55,407 nt of DNA from contig NZ_MPDJ01000001.1 of NCBI RefSeq assembly GCF_001881565.1, forward strand, positions 70,538 to 125,944, written 5' to 3'. Origin of the DNA: Eisenbergiella tayi (GTDB lineage: Bacteria > Bacillota > Clostridia > Lachnospirales > Lachnospiraceae). Positions 16,749-24,730 of the stretch are shown piece after piece; position 1 is the stretch's first letter, and each line of letters opens with the position of its first letter. Below the pieces are notes generated by a model, which was not told the DNA's origin, did no database searches, and was given only the letters and a program-made list of their open reading frames with translations. The position numbers and the translations under genes were made by a program.

Positions 16749-17711
16749 TTATTTCTGTACCAGATGTACGGCAAAGCCGCCAATCTCTTCCTTCAGGTAA
16801 ATAGCCTTCAGATTTCCTTTGTCATCATACTTCGCGCTGGAAGGGTTAAATTCCACGCCCTGATTTTCCAGATAGTTCACCGCTCTGTCAATATAGTTGG
16901 TACGGATTCCGATATGGCCCTTCGCTCCCAGTCCGGGTGTCTTCATCACCTCTACCGCCGTTCCTGCGAATACAGAGCCGGATCCTGTTTTCTTCTCTAA
17001 CCCGAAAATGGATTCGAAGCGTCCTGCGGTCTTGTCCGCCGCTTCCTCATCCGTCTCATTAATTCCCACATGAGCCAGTTCAAAGCCCAGCATCTGCTCA
17101 ACCGCTTCCCTTGTCAAAGCCTCAATCTTATCAAATTCACCGGCCTTAATCAAATCATCCTTTACCATCCAGCTGCCGCCGCAGGCAATGATCTTATTAA
17201 AACTCAGATATTCATTCAGATTCTTGGCGCTGATGCCTCCGGTAGGCATAAATTTCATATTCACATAAGGAGCGGACATCGCCTTGATCATGGCAAGCCC
17301 TCCTGCCGCTTCCGCCGGGAAAAACTTCACCACATCCAGTCCCAGGGAAATAGCCTGTTCAATATCGCTGGGATTGGAACAGCCGGGCGTTACCGGAATT
17401 TTATTATCCACACAATACTTCACAACCTCAGGATTCAGCCCCGGGCTGACAATGAAGGTTGCTCCTGCTTCCATCGCCTCATCCACCTGCTTTGTGGTGA
17501 GAACCGTTCCGGCTCCCAGCAGCATGTCCGGAAAAGCCTTGCGGATAGCTGCAATAGCCCCTGCCGCCGCTGCCGTACGGAAGGTCACCTCCGCACAGGG
17601 AAGTCCGCCCTTACATAAGCTTTCCGCCAGCGGAACCGCATCCTCCACCCTGTCAAGCTTCACAACAGGCACAATACCGATTTTTCTGATTTGCTCCAAA
17701 ACTTCATTCAT
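16749..17711 (-). CDS. eda: KDPG/KHG aldolase fused to a VOC (glyoxalase-fold) domain
   Basis: Residues 1 to about 210 are a class I KDPG aldolase. They include GLPCAEVTFRTAAAAGAI (general-base Glu), LLGAGTVLT, VSPGLNPEVV, VVKFFPAEAAGG (Schiff-base Lys) and FMPTGGIS. Residues from about 222 to 320 form a vicinal-oxygen-chelate domain (HVGINETDEEAADKTAGRF ... FAVHLVQK). The family norm is about 210 residues, so the VOC part is an added module; its role, perhaps handling a reactive aldehyde by-product, is a guess. It splits KDPG to pyruvate and glyceraldehyde-3-phosphate. It is first in an operon with kdgK. AGGGAGGG precedes the ATG and a TATAAT lies at 17762-17757 on the minus strand. Confidence 0.9.
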   Translation of the reverse strand: MNEVLEQIRKIGIVPVVKLDRVEDAVPLAESLCKGGLPCAEVTFRTAAAAGAIAAIRKAFPDMLLGAGTVLTTKQVDEAMEAGATFIVSPGLNPEVVKYCVDNKIPVTPGCSNPSDIEQAISLGLDVVKFFPAEAAGGLAMIKAMSAPYVNMKFMPTGGISAKNLNEYLSFNKIIACGGSWMVKDDLIKAGEFDKIEALTREAVEQMLGFELAHVGINETDEEAADKTAGRFESIFGLEKKTGSGSVFAGTAVEVMKTPGLGAKGHIGIRTNYIDRAVNYLENQGVEFNPSSAKYDDKGNLKAIYLKEEIGGFAVHLVQK

Positions 17712-17961
17712 TCTGATTCCCTCCCTTATTCAGGTCATCCTATGTTTTTCTATCCCATTATATCATGTACTTCATACTATTTACTATAACATCTTCTTTC
17801 TTCCAGGTCTTGTTTCTTTTTTTCGGAAATATGGGTTTTTTTGAACTGTAACTGTCGGAACACGAAATGCTGTAAATTAATCTTGTTTTTTATCGGAATA
17901 TCTGGTATTCTCGTATTACGATAATTTCAAAATGTCTTTTGAATCTTTGAGAAATCTCTCT

Positions 17962-18335
17962 GTAATTGTTCATTCCCCATTTCCACCTCGCGTATCCCGT
18001 CCCTTTCTTCTGTCCCCTCCTGCCATTCCCTGGATTTTATCCGGCGGCGTACTCCATGGTCCGGCTGCTGCATCTCAAAAAAGGGAGCTGTTTCTTACTA
18101 TTTTGTTCCAATGCTCCACTGCCTGTCCTTAGCAGCGTTTGTTTGACGACCGCAGGGAGGAGTTCAGCTGCATTGGCAGGGGAGTATGGGTACAAAATAG
18201 TTAGAAACAGCCGCTTTTGTTGTCTGTAGCAGCCGGACCATGGAGTACGCCGCCGGATAAAATCCAGGGAATGGCAGGAGGGGACAGAAGAAAGGGACGG
18301 GATACGCGAGGTGGAAATGGGGAATGAACAATTAC
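17962..18335. repeat. Giant palindrome, 108-bp perfect arms, loop type different from the other three
   Basis: Left arm 17962-18069 and right arm 18228-18335 are exact reverse complements over 108 bp. The 158-nt loop holds a second inverted repeat of about 37 bp per side (18087-18123 and 18175-18211, starting GCTGTTTCT) with a handful of mismatches. The whole 374 bp can therefore fold as one nested hairpin. Neither arms nor loop match the elements at 24.4, 49.3 or 55.0 kb. It separates the divergent eda and rpn genes, so it is not a transcription terminator for either. The 250 bp on its left hold the eda promoter region and the 80 bp on its right the rpn promoter. Confidence 0.9.
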
Positions 18336-18374
18336 CTCTCTCGGCAAATCCTTTTATTAAAAACCAAATTATGA

Positions 18375-18404
18375 TTGATTTTCTACGTCCAAAAGTATTA
18401 TAAT
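18375..18404 (+). promoter_or_regulatory. Promoter of the first rpn gene
   Basis: TTGATT (18375-18380), an 18-bp spacer and TATAAT (18399-18404), 14 bp before the start codon. The segment TTGATTTTCTACGT and AGTATTATAAT recur almost unchanged in front of the second rpn gene at 45171-45200. Confidence 0.7.
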
Positions 18405-18418
18405 GATAGGAGAATTAT

Positions 18419-19348
18419 ATGGGGAAAAAAGATATCCTCCTGAATGATTTTATGTCAAATCCGCATATTTTCGCTGACCTGATAAACGGATGCTGCTTTC
18501 ATGGGAAACGTATGATACGTCCGGAAGAGCTGCTGCCCCTGGACAGTGTTCAGCCCACAAAAAGCAATCAGGGCGTTTACAGCAAACAGCTCCGGGATAT
18601 TAAGAAGCTGCTCTTTTGCCGGGCGCCTGCCGCCATATTAGCCGTGGAGAACCAGGAACACAGGGATTTTCGTATGCCGGTACGCTGTATGCGCTACGAT
18701 GCGGATGAATATGGCCGGCAGATTAAAGCAATCATGGCAGAGCATAAGGCGGAAAAAGGAATGTCCTGTTTCGCAGAGACGGATTTCCTGCTGCCGGTTC
18801 TTTCTCTTGTTATCTATTATGGGAAAGAAGAATGGACACATCCGGAAAATATTCATGATATGCTTGATTTTTCCAGGATCCCCGAATCGCTGCGCCATGA
18901 GATTCCCGACTACCCCATTCGTATATATTCAGTAAGAAAAGATATCGATATTGATTTGTTTTGCACCGAATTGAGAGAGGTTATGGGTATCCTGCAGCGA
19001 GTTGATGATAAAAATGCAATGAAGCAGTTTTTTTATGAAAACAGGGATGCCTTTTCAAAAATGACAGAAGCGGGATTTGAAGTGATTATCACATGTACCA
19101 ATTCCCGTAAGCTGAGAAAATACATGTCAGATAATTTAGAAGGAGGTATTGTGGATATGTGTAAAGCGTTTGATGAATGGATGGACGACTGCAGGGCAGA
19201 AGGACAGTCTATCGGTATTAAAAAGGGGGAAACCAGGTTTGCTCTTCTCATCCAAAAGCTGGCCGAAGAAAACAGGATGTCTGAAATTCTGCGGGCAGCT
19301 GAAAATGCTGCCCTGCGTAAAAGACTTTATAAAAAATATGGACTGTAG
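18419..19348 (+). CDS. Rpn-family nuclease (recombination-promoting nuclease / YhgA-like)
   Basis: The product has 309 residues, with AGGAG before the ATG. The N-terminal two thirds form a PD-(D/E)XK-type domain, with MGKKDILLNDFMSNPHIFAD, then LLPLDSVQP, DIKKLLFC and the ExQ active-site motif in AVENQEHRDFRMPVRCMRYDA. SLVIYYGKEEWTHPENI follows. The C-terminal portion is helical and basic and ends LRKRLYKKYGL. Family members cut DNA and promote RecA-independent recombination, and some are reported as phage-defence toxins restrained by a product of an internal start. The second copy at 44157-45155 is clearly paralogous. This copy starts 84 bp from the 108-bp-arm palindrome. Confidence 0.85.
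   Translation: MGKKDILLNDFMSNPHIFADLINGCCFHGKRMIRPEELLPLDSVQPTKSNQGVYSKQLRDIKKLLFCRAPAAILAVENQEHRDFRMPVRCMRYDADEYGRQIKAIMAEHKAEKGMSCFAETDFLLPVLSLVIYYGKEEWTHPENIHDMLDFSRIPESLRHEIPDYPIRIYSVRKDIDIDLFCTELREVMGILQRVDDKNAMKQFFYENRDAFSKMTEAGFEVIITCTNSRKLRKYMSDNLEGGIVDMCKAFDEWMDDCRAEGQSIGIKKGETRFALLIQKLAEENRMSEILRAAENAALRKRLYKKYGL
19157..19348 (+). CDS. Candidate internal start: C-terminal 63-residue protein within rpn
   Basis: GAAGGAGG at 19139-19146 is a near-perfect Shine-Dalgarno ten bases before an in-frame ATG at 19157. A GTG at 19151 is also in frame. The product would start MCKAFDEWMDDCRAEG and contain only the helical tail. The same arrangement recurs in the second rpn gene. Intragenic antitoxins of this kind are reported for Rpn systems. 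Here the evidence is sequence only, and the codons for Glu-Gly-Gly can mimic a ribosome site by chance. Confidence 0.4.
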   Translation: MCKAFDEWMDDCRAEGQSIGIKKGETRFALLIQKLAEENRMSEILRAAENAALRKRLYKKYGL

Positions 19349-19362
19349 CCCGTTATAGTTCC

Positions 19363-21099
19363 TCATTTGCCTTTTATATAAACCAGCGCCCATACATAAA
19401 GCACCGGAACCGTAAAACGAATAAATTTCCCCCTGTCTGTTTCGAAACAGGTATATGCCAAAGGCTTCATGGCTGCACCAATCCCCGATCCGTCTCCTGC
19501 CGTTTCTCCGTCAGGGCTTGCTATATATACGCCTTCTGTTTCCCCATCTGTAAGTACCGTAAGTTCCAATTCTTTCTGTACTTCAGGTCTGTATTTTCCT
19601 TTATTCCAGCAGTCATCCCCGCACCCGCACAGGTTAATAAGACTGATGCTCTTTTCTTTTCCGCCTTCTCTGGCTATCATCCATATTCTGTCTGCCATTC
19701 CGTCACCGCTGCAGGGAAAGCCGCACTGGTATTCATAATTATCCCAGCCCATATGGGTCATGGTAACCTCCTGCATTTCCTCACAGTAAAACAGATTCAT
19801 ATAGCGGATCAGGAAGTCATAATAGCTTCTCATCTGAGCCTTCAGTGTTTCAGACATTTTTGTATAATCGGGATAATAGCCCTGTGTCAGAACACAGCCG
19901 TCTTCCCCCATAAGAAGATGGGATGCTCCCAGCGAAATGATTGCCGCCGTCAGTATCCTCGCACTGTAACCGGCCTTCTCTTCCACCGGAGGCTCTTTCC
20001 CTCCGCTTGTCCGGAAGGGTTCCAGATATGCGGCCAGAATTACCGGTTTTGCTTTCCCGCAGGCGGATTTTGCTTCTCTGATAATTTCCCGGATATGGTG
20101 ATACCTTTCATAAGGAGGCCATACTTCTATATATACCGCATCCACAGGCGCGGCAGCCGCGGCTCCTACAGGCCAGTTCCCGACATTATTGAAAATCAGA
20201 TAATGCTCACCCGGTTCCTGAGACAATCGTTCCTTCGTATCCTGTATCAGCCCGGGGAATTCCTTCTGCAGCTCTATTCTCTCCCTATCCATGGAAAATG
20301 CAGTCTTGGGGAAGCCATAGGTATCCATATGGATCCCGTCAAAGCCTGCTTTCTTCACTGCTTCCGCATATTCTTCAATAATATGATAATGCCATGGGTT
20401 GTCATTCTTAATATTCATAATGTAAAAGATATCTATAAAACGGAAAGGCTCCCCACAGGAGGTATACAAAGCCTGCTCCGGATGTTCCCTGTAATAGCTT
20501 TCACCGGCGGCATACACAGCCCCGTATCCAAGCGTCTTCATTCCCATACGGCGGGCTTCTTCCATCTTTTTCCGTATTACCCCAAAATCCTTCCTTTTGC
20601 CCATCATATCTTCATAAATATCTTCTTTGGGAACGAGGGAATCATGCCGGAAGGACCAGTCATAAAACTGTATCATATTTATATGATACTTCCTTAGAAA
20701 ATCCAAATCTCCGCCGTCGTCCCCGTCCCGGGAATCAAAATCACTGAGGAAGCCATATCTGATGGAACGGGACGGCTTATCAACCACATCAAACGAAGTT
20801 GATGCAATACAAAACTCCTCAGTGAGCCGGGCATCCCCCGTTCCCTTCTTCCACAGCTCTGCTCCATATCCGGCAAACTCCGATTGAAAACATCCTGCCT
20901 GAATCGGTATACAGTCATCGTACATCTGTACTGCTACTGTCCTTATCTGCTTTTCCAGGAAAAATATGCGAAGCTCCAGCAATTCGTTCATTCCTGCAGG
21001 CTGACCGTCAAAAGGCATAACATCTGTCTTCTCCGCGATAAGCAATACCTCTTCACCAGTCAGGTACTGCGCTTTTTCAGGGTATAAATCCATTTTCAT
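19363..21099 (-). CDS. GH66-like glycoside hydrolase (dextranase / cycloisomaltooligosaccharide-transferase family)
   Basis: The product has 578 residues and no signal peptide. MDLYPEKAQYLTGEEV is the typical Ig-like N-terminal opening. The barrel carries MIQFYDWSFRHDSLVP, KTLGYGAVYAAGESY and GFDGIHMDTYGFP, whose Asp259 fits the GH66 nucleophile. Glu325 in VYIEVWPPYERY fits the acid/base; the 66-residue gap is close to that in characterised dextranases. Known members act on alpha-1,6-glucan, usually outside the cell, so a cytoplasmic version fed by the preceding ABC importer would handle isomalto-oligosaccharides. That substrate is inferred. It is last in the operon, 10 bp after the permease gene. 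Confidence 0.8.
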   Translation of the reverse strand: MKMDLYPEKAQYLTGEEVLLIAEKTDVMPFDGQPAGMNELLELRIFFLEKQIRTVAVQMYDDCIPIQAGCFQSEFAGYGAELWKKGTGDARLTEEFCIASTSFDVVDKPSRSIRYGFLSDFDSRDGDDGGDLDFLRKYHINMIQFYDWSFRHDSLVPKEDIYEDMMGKRKDFGVIRKKMEEARRMGMKTLGYGAVYAAGESYYREHPEQALYTSCGEPFRFIDIFYIMNIKNDNPWHYHIIEEYAEAVKKAGFDGIHMDTYGFPKTAFSMDRERIELQKEFPGLIQDTKERLSQEPGEHYLIFNNVGNWPVGAAAAAPVDAVYIEVWPPYERYHHIREIIREAKSACGKAKPVILAAYLEPFRTSGGKEPPVEEKAGYSARILTAAIISLGASHLLMGEDGCVLTQGYYPDYTKMSETLKAQMRSYYDFLIRYMNLFYCEEMQEVTMTHMGWDNYEYQCGFPCSGDGMADRIWMIAREGGKEKSISLINLCGCGDDCWNKGKYRPEVQKELELTVLTDGETEGVYIASPDGETAGDGSGIGAAMKPLAYTCFETDRGKFIRFTVPVLYVWALVYIKGK

Positions 21100-21109
21100 A
21101 CACGATTTC

Positions 21110-21934
21110 CTATCCTTTCAATGCGCCGTCAGTCAATCCGCGCATCAGATTTTTCTGAAAGAGTAAAAAGGCTGCCACTACCGGTATAACGGCTATTACT
21201 GCAGTAGCCGCCATCAGATTCCATTTTGCTCCAGCAAACTGCTGGAAATATACGGAAAGCGCCTGCGGTACATTATGCTTCCTGCTGTCCTGCAGAAAAA
21301 ACACCGCCTGGGAATAGTTATTCCAGATCCCGAAGGCATTCAGAATCACTACCGCTGAAATAGAGGGCTTTAATAACGGGAAATCAATATTCCAGAAAAC
21401 TCTCGTCCAGGAACAGCCATCTATGACAGCCGCCTCCTCCACCTCTTTGGGAAGGGCTTTGATAAATCCGGTAAATACGAAAACCGCCTGCGGCAGAGCC
21501 GTTGTTGCACATACACAGGCCATGCCCCACAGGGTATTCACTGCATTTATTTTTATCATCAGCGTATAGAGAGGGACCGTATTGATAATTCCCGGAACCA
21601 TCATACAGCACAGCAGCACCGAAAAAATACCTTTATTCATTTTTATTGGGAACCGCGCTATGGCAAAGCCTGCCATGGATCCGAGAAGTACAATCAGCAG
21701 AACCGCTTCCAGCGTGATGATCCCGGAATTAACCATAGCCCTTCCAATGTTTGATTTCTCCCAGCCCATAGCAAAATTAGCAAAATAAAAATCCGGAATC
21801 AGCATATGTCCTTCATAAAAATTTCTCTGGGGCGTATTCAGGGACAAAATCAAAAGGATGAGAAAGGGAGTGAGGCAAAGCAGGCAGATTAAAATAATAG
21901 CCAGATATCTGCAGCTGTTCAGTACTTTTTTCAT
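21110..21934 (-). CDS. Sugar ABC transporter permease (MalG type)
   Basis: The product has 274 residues with about six transmembrane helices. The cytoplasmic EAA loop is GFIKALPKEVEEAAVIDGCSW followed by FWNIDFPLLKPSI, the contact point for the ATPase. It pairs with the MalF-type permease 12 bp upstream. No ATPase gene is present in the operon, so a shared MsmX-like ATPase elsewhere in the genome is expected, as in many Firmicutes. Confidence 0.92.
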   Translation of the reverse strand: MKKVLNSCRYLAIILICLLCLTPFLILLILSLNTPQRNFYEGHMLIPDFYFANFAMGWEKSNIGRAMVNSGIITLEAVLLIVLLGSMAGFAIARFPIKMNKGIFSVLLCCMMVPGIINTVPLYTLMIKINAVNTLWGMACVCATTALPQAVFVFTGFIKALPKEVEEAAVIDGCSWTRVFWNIDFPLLKPSISAVVILNAFGIWNNYSQAVFFLQDSRKHNVPQALSVYFQQFAGAKWNLMAATAVIAVIPVVAAFLLFQKNLMRGLTDGALKG

Positions 21935-21946
21935 AGAAACCTCCCT

Positions 21947-22810
21947 CTATTCTTTTTCCCGGGTCAGCCTTAATGCGGCCAGAACCGGTATCAATATAAT
22001 AAAAAACATAATAACCGCCACCGCGGTAGAGTAACCGGTCTTGCTTCCATAACACATCCTCATAATATAGATGCTCAAGGTCTCCGTCTGATATCCCGGG
22101 CCGCCTCCGGTCAGAGACATGACAATGTCAAAGACGGACAGAGAACCGATAATGTTGGTAATGACATTGATCCGGATAGAAGGCCCTAAGAGCGGTATGG
22201 TAATATACCGGAAAGCCGATATACCGGAAGCGCCGTCCATCTTTCCCGCTTCATACAGCTCCGTGGGAATGGACTGCAGACCTGCCAGGTAGATCACCAT
22301 AGTCATGCCCGCATACTGCCATACATTGACCAGAATCAGCACAAGCATCGCGCTGCCGAAGCTTCCCAGCCAGTTTCCGAACCAGGCACCTTTTCCCATT
22401 TTATCAAGCAGATGAAACAGGAAGCCTCTTCCCGGCTGCAGCAGCAGATACCAGATATAGCCCATGATCAGCGGGCTGATTATCGCCGGCATATAAATAA
22501 ACATTCTTGCCAGCGATTTGCCGCGGAATCTTCCGTTCATCAAAAGGGCATAACCCAGTCCCACAATATTCAGCAGCGGGGCGCTTCCCAGCGCGAACAG
22601 AAGCGTATTGCGGATATCTCCCATAGCTCTTTTATCCGTAAAAAAGGAACGGAAATTACCCAGACCTATAAACTCAGCTTTACCGATCCCATCCCAGTTT
22701 GTGAGGCTCATCTGCAGCCCTCTTCCTAATGGATACAGGAAGAAAACAGCGAACAGCAGGAAGGCCGGTATTGCCATAAAGGTATGTATTCCCCAGGTTT
22801 TTTTCTTCAT
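21947..22810 (-). CDS. Sugar ABC transporter permease (MalF/UgpA type)
   Basis: The product has 287 residues with six predicted helices (first: IPAFLLFAVFFLYPLGRGL). The EAA loop reads LQSIPTELYEAGKMDGASGI followed by AFRYITIPLLGPS. GAGG precedes the ATG. It lies between the binding-protein gene, from which it is separated by a hairpin, and the MalG-type gene. Confidence 0.92.
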   Translation of the reverse strand: MKKKTWGIHTFMAIPAFLLFAVFFLYPLGRGLQMSLTNWDGIGKAEFIGLGNFRSFFTDKRAMGDIRNTLLFALGSAPLLNIVGLGYALLMNGRFRGKSLARMFIYMPAIISPLIMGYIWYLLLQPGRGFLFHLLDKMGKGAWFGNWLGSFGSAMLVLILVNVWQYAGMTMVIYLAGLQSIPTELYEAGKMDGASGISAFRYITIPLLGPSIRINVITNIIGSLSVFDIVMSLTGGGPGYQTETLSIYIMRMCYGSKTGYSTAVAVIMFFIILIPVLAALRLTREKE

Positions 22811-22825
22811 GTTTTGTCTCCTCTT

Positions 22826-22860
22826 AAAGAAAAGGTACCCTAAGCTGCCTTAAGGGTACC
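22826..22860 (-). terminator. Intra-operon attenuating hairpin
   Basis: On the minus strand GGTACCCTTAAGG and its partner through GGTACC form a strong stem followed by TTTTCTTT. It lies 13 bp past the binding-protein stop and just before the first permease gene. Partial termination here would raise binding protein over permease, a common layout in such operons. Confidence 0.75.
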
Positions 22861-22872
22861 TCCCCGTTTCTT

Positions 22873-24249
22873 TTATTCGCCGCCTGTATTCATTCCGTCC
22901 TGCCATGCCTGCTCATAGGCTTCTGCAAATTCTTCCGCCGTATACTGCCCGGCAAACAGTTCCTGAAGCATTCTTCCTGCGTCATCTCCTGAAAATCCTG
23001 CCGGCTTTTCATTTGTGTATCCAATATTTACAGCACTGTCAACCGCTGCAGACACTTCTTTCACAATTGTTTCCGGAGCCCAGTCTGCGGTTACATCCGT
23101 AAAGGCACTGGGAGCCTTGGCCGCTTCACTGTACTTCTTCTGGTTTTCCGGAAGGAAAAGGAAATTCAGGAATTCAATGGCCTCTTCCTTATGCTCTGTT
23201 GTGGCTGAAATAGAATATCCGGAATCCTCCGCGCTCAGTACCACAGGCTTTGAATCAGGCATATACGCCGGGTAGGGGGCAAAACCGATTTTATCCGCCA
23301 TATCAGGATTGGCTTCCAAAAGGCTGGAAATCACCCACATGCCATTGCTGAACATCGCTGCCTTTCCATTTACAAAATCCTGGACACAGTTATCGCTTGT
23401 AGCCGTCAGCACATCCTCATTGATCAGCCCCTTATCCTGAAGCTCCAGCATTTTGGATGCAAAAACCGCCATCGGGCCGTCCGGTTCGCCGAAACGCAGA
23501 CTGGACTGATCATTATTCAGCATCGCTTTTTTCGCATCGATTGTACCTAAAGTTGATTTCACATAACCATGAGGAATAAATTCAATCAAATGTCCCAAAT
23601 GCCATGCCTCGCTCCCGAAAATAAACCAGGGAGTGACATCCGGTTTCTCCTTTTTTATCGTTTCCAGGACAGTTACAAAATCATCCCACTGCCGGGGTAT
23701 TTCCAGTCCCATTTCATCCAGCATTTCCTTATTGTAGAAAAAGCCGGCCATGGTCATATTGGTACATACTCTGTACTGGTTTCCTGTTTTCACATCCGTA
23801 CAGGCTTCCTTCATGGATGGGGAAAGACGATCCCACCACTCCGACTGCCCGGAAAGATCCAGGTACTTGCCTTCATCCACAAACCCCTGTTCATAGGTGG
23901 TCATGATATCCGGCACCTCTCCTGAAGCAAATTTGATTTTAATGATATTACTGGCATCCTTCTGGTATTCCTGTTCCACCTCAATCCGATCCTGGGATGC
24001 GTTAAAATCTGCAATAATATCATCCATCACATCAATCGTTTCGATTTTGCCGGTAAAAAGCTTTATTCTGACTTTCTCCCCTCCGGCCTGTTCACTGCTG
24101 CCTGTTTCCCCGGATACGGTTTCCGCCGCCTCCGTTTTCCCGGCGGATTCCTGTTGTGCTGCCGGCTTATCCGATGCGCCGCATCCGGCAAGCCCCGCTG
24201 TTGTCACCGCCAATGTCATCAGTACTGCCAACCATTTTTTCATTTTCAT
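22873..24249 (-). CDS. Extracellular solute-binding lipoprotein of a sugar ABC importer (family 1)
   Basis: The product has 458 residues. The signal peptide ends in the lipobox LAGC (Cys23), followed by a Ser/Glu/Ala-rich tether and then VRIKLFTGKIETIDVMDDII, typical of family 1 sugar-binding proteins. The C-terminal part contains FLNFLFLPENQKKYSEA. AAAGGAGG precedes the ATG. It is first in the operon, followed by an attenuating hairpin, two permeases and the GH66-like enzyme. It should capture the oligosaccharide outside the membrane. The divergent histidine kinase and AraC-type response regulator are the expected control system. Confidence 0.92.
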   Translation of the reverse strand: MKMKKWLAVLMTLAVTTAGLAGCGASDKPAAQQESAGKTEAAETVSGETGSSEQAGGEKVRIKLFTGKIETIDVMDDIIADFNASQDRIEVEQEYQKDASNIIKIKFASGEVPDIMTTYEQGFVDEGKYLDLSGQSEWWDRLSPSMKEACTDVKTGNQYRVCTNMTMAGFFYNKEMLDEMGLEIPRQWDDFVTVLETIKKEKPDVTPWFIFGSEAWHLGHLIEFIPHGYVKSTLGTIDAKKAMLNNDQSSLRFGEPDGPMAVFASKMLELQDKGLINEDVLTATSDNCVQDFVNGKAAMFSNGMWVISSLLEANPDMADKIGFAPYPAYMPDSKPVVLSAEDSGYSISATTEHKEEAIEFLNFLFLPENQKKYSEAAKAPSAFTDVTADWAPETIVKEVSAAVDSAVNIGYTNEKPAGFSGDDAGRMLQELFAGQYTAEEFAEAYEQAWQDGMNTGGE

Positions 24250-24400
24250 AAGTGCTGCCTCCTTTGTAATTCCAGCATAGCACGACCTGTTTTTGTTTAA
24301 AATACCGGGGTTTTTGGAAATGGGTTCCTCATTTTTGGCTGTTTTGTGAAACCCTTGCTTCTATATTTCCAGTTCATTATAATTAGTGTAACATAAAGAC

Positions 24401-24672
24401 CTGGAATTCCTCACCGTCCCCTGCGGCTGTGGTGCCTGCCCGGTCCTGGCTCCTCTTCTCCCGGCCGTTCCCGGCGGTAAAGAGGATCCTGTAAGGGGCG
24501 TCATAAACTCGCCGGTCCTTAGGCTGCGTCCTTTGCAGCCTTAGTACCGCTGCGTGTTTATCCGAGCGGAAGCGTCCCCTTTAAGGACCTCTTTACCGCC
24601 GGGAACGGCCGGGAGAAGAGGAGCCAGGACCGGGCAGGCACCACAGCCGCAGGGGACGGTGAGGAATTCCAG
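24401..24672. repeat. Giant palindrome with conserved core (copy 1)
   Basis: Arms 24401-24485 and 24588-24672 are exact reverse complements over 85 bp (outer end CTGGAATTCCTCACCG). The 102-nt loop is the conserved core shared with 49377-49642 and 55132-55236. Nested pairing is AGGGG/CCCCT, ATAAAC/GTTTAT, CGGT/ACCG and AGGCTGC/GCAGCCT. A 12-bp direct repeat AGTGTAACATAA flanks the element at 24385-24396 and 24681-24692. It lies between the divergent ABC operon and histidine kinase gene, so it is not a terminator for either. The rest of the 24250-24730 spacer contains the operon's weak promoter (TATGCT near 24285). Confidence 0.92.
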
Positions 24673-24730
24673 ACAGTATCAGTGTAACATAATCAGCAGG
24701 AAAAGGATTATAGTCCGGAAAGGATTTCGT

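Noticed and set aside
24554..24730. 59-residue N-terminal extension of the histidine kinase
   Set aside because: It would be translated from the core and right arm of the palindrome; the ATG at 24731 has a ribosome site and begins the normal cytoplasmic leader before the first helix.
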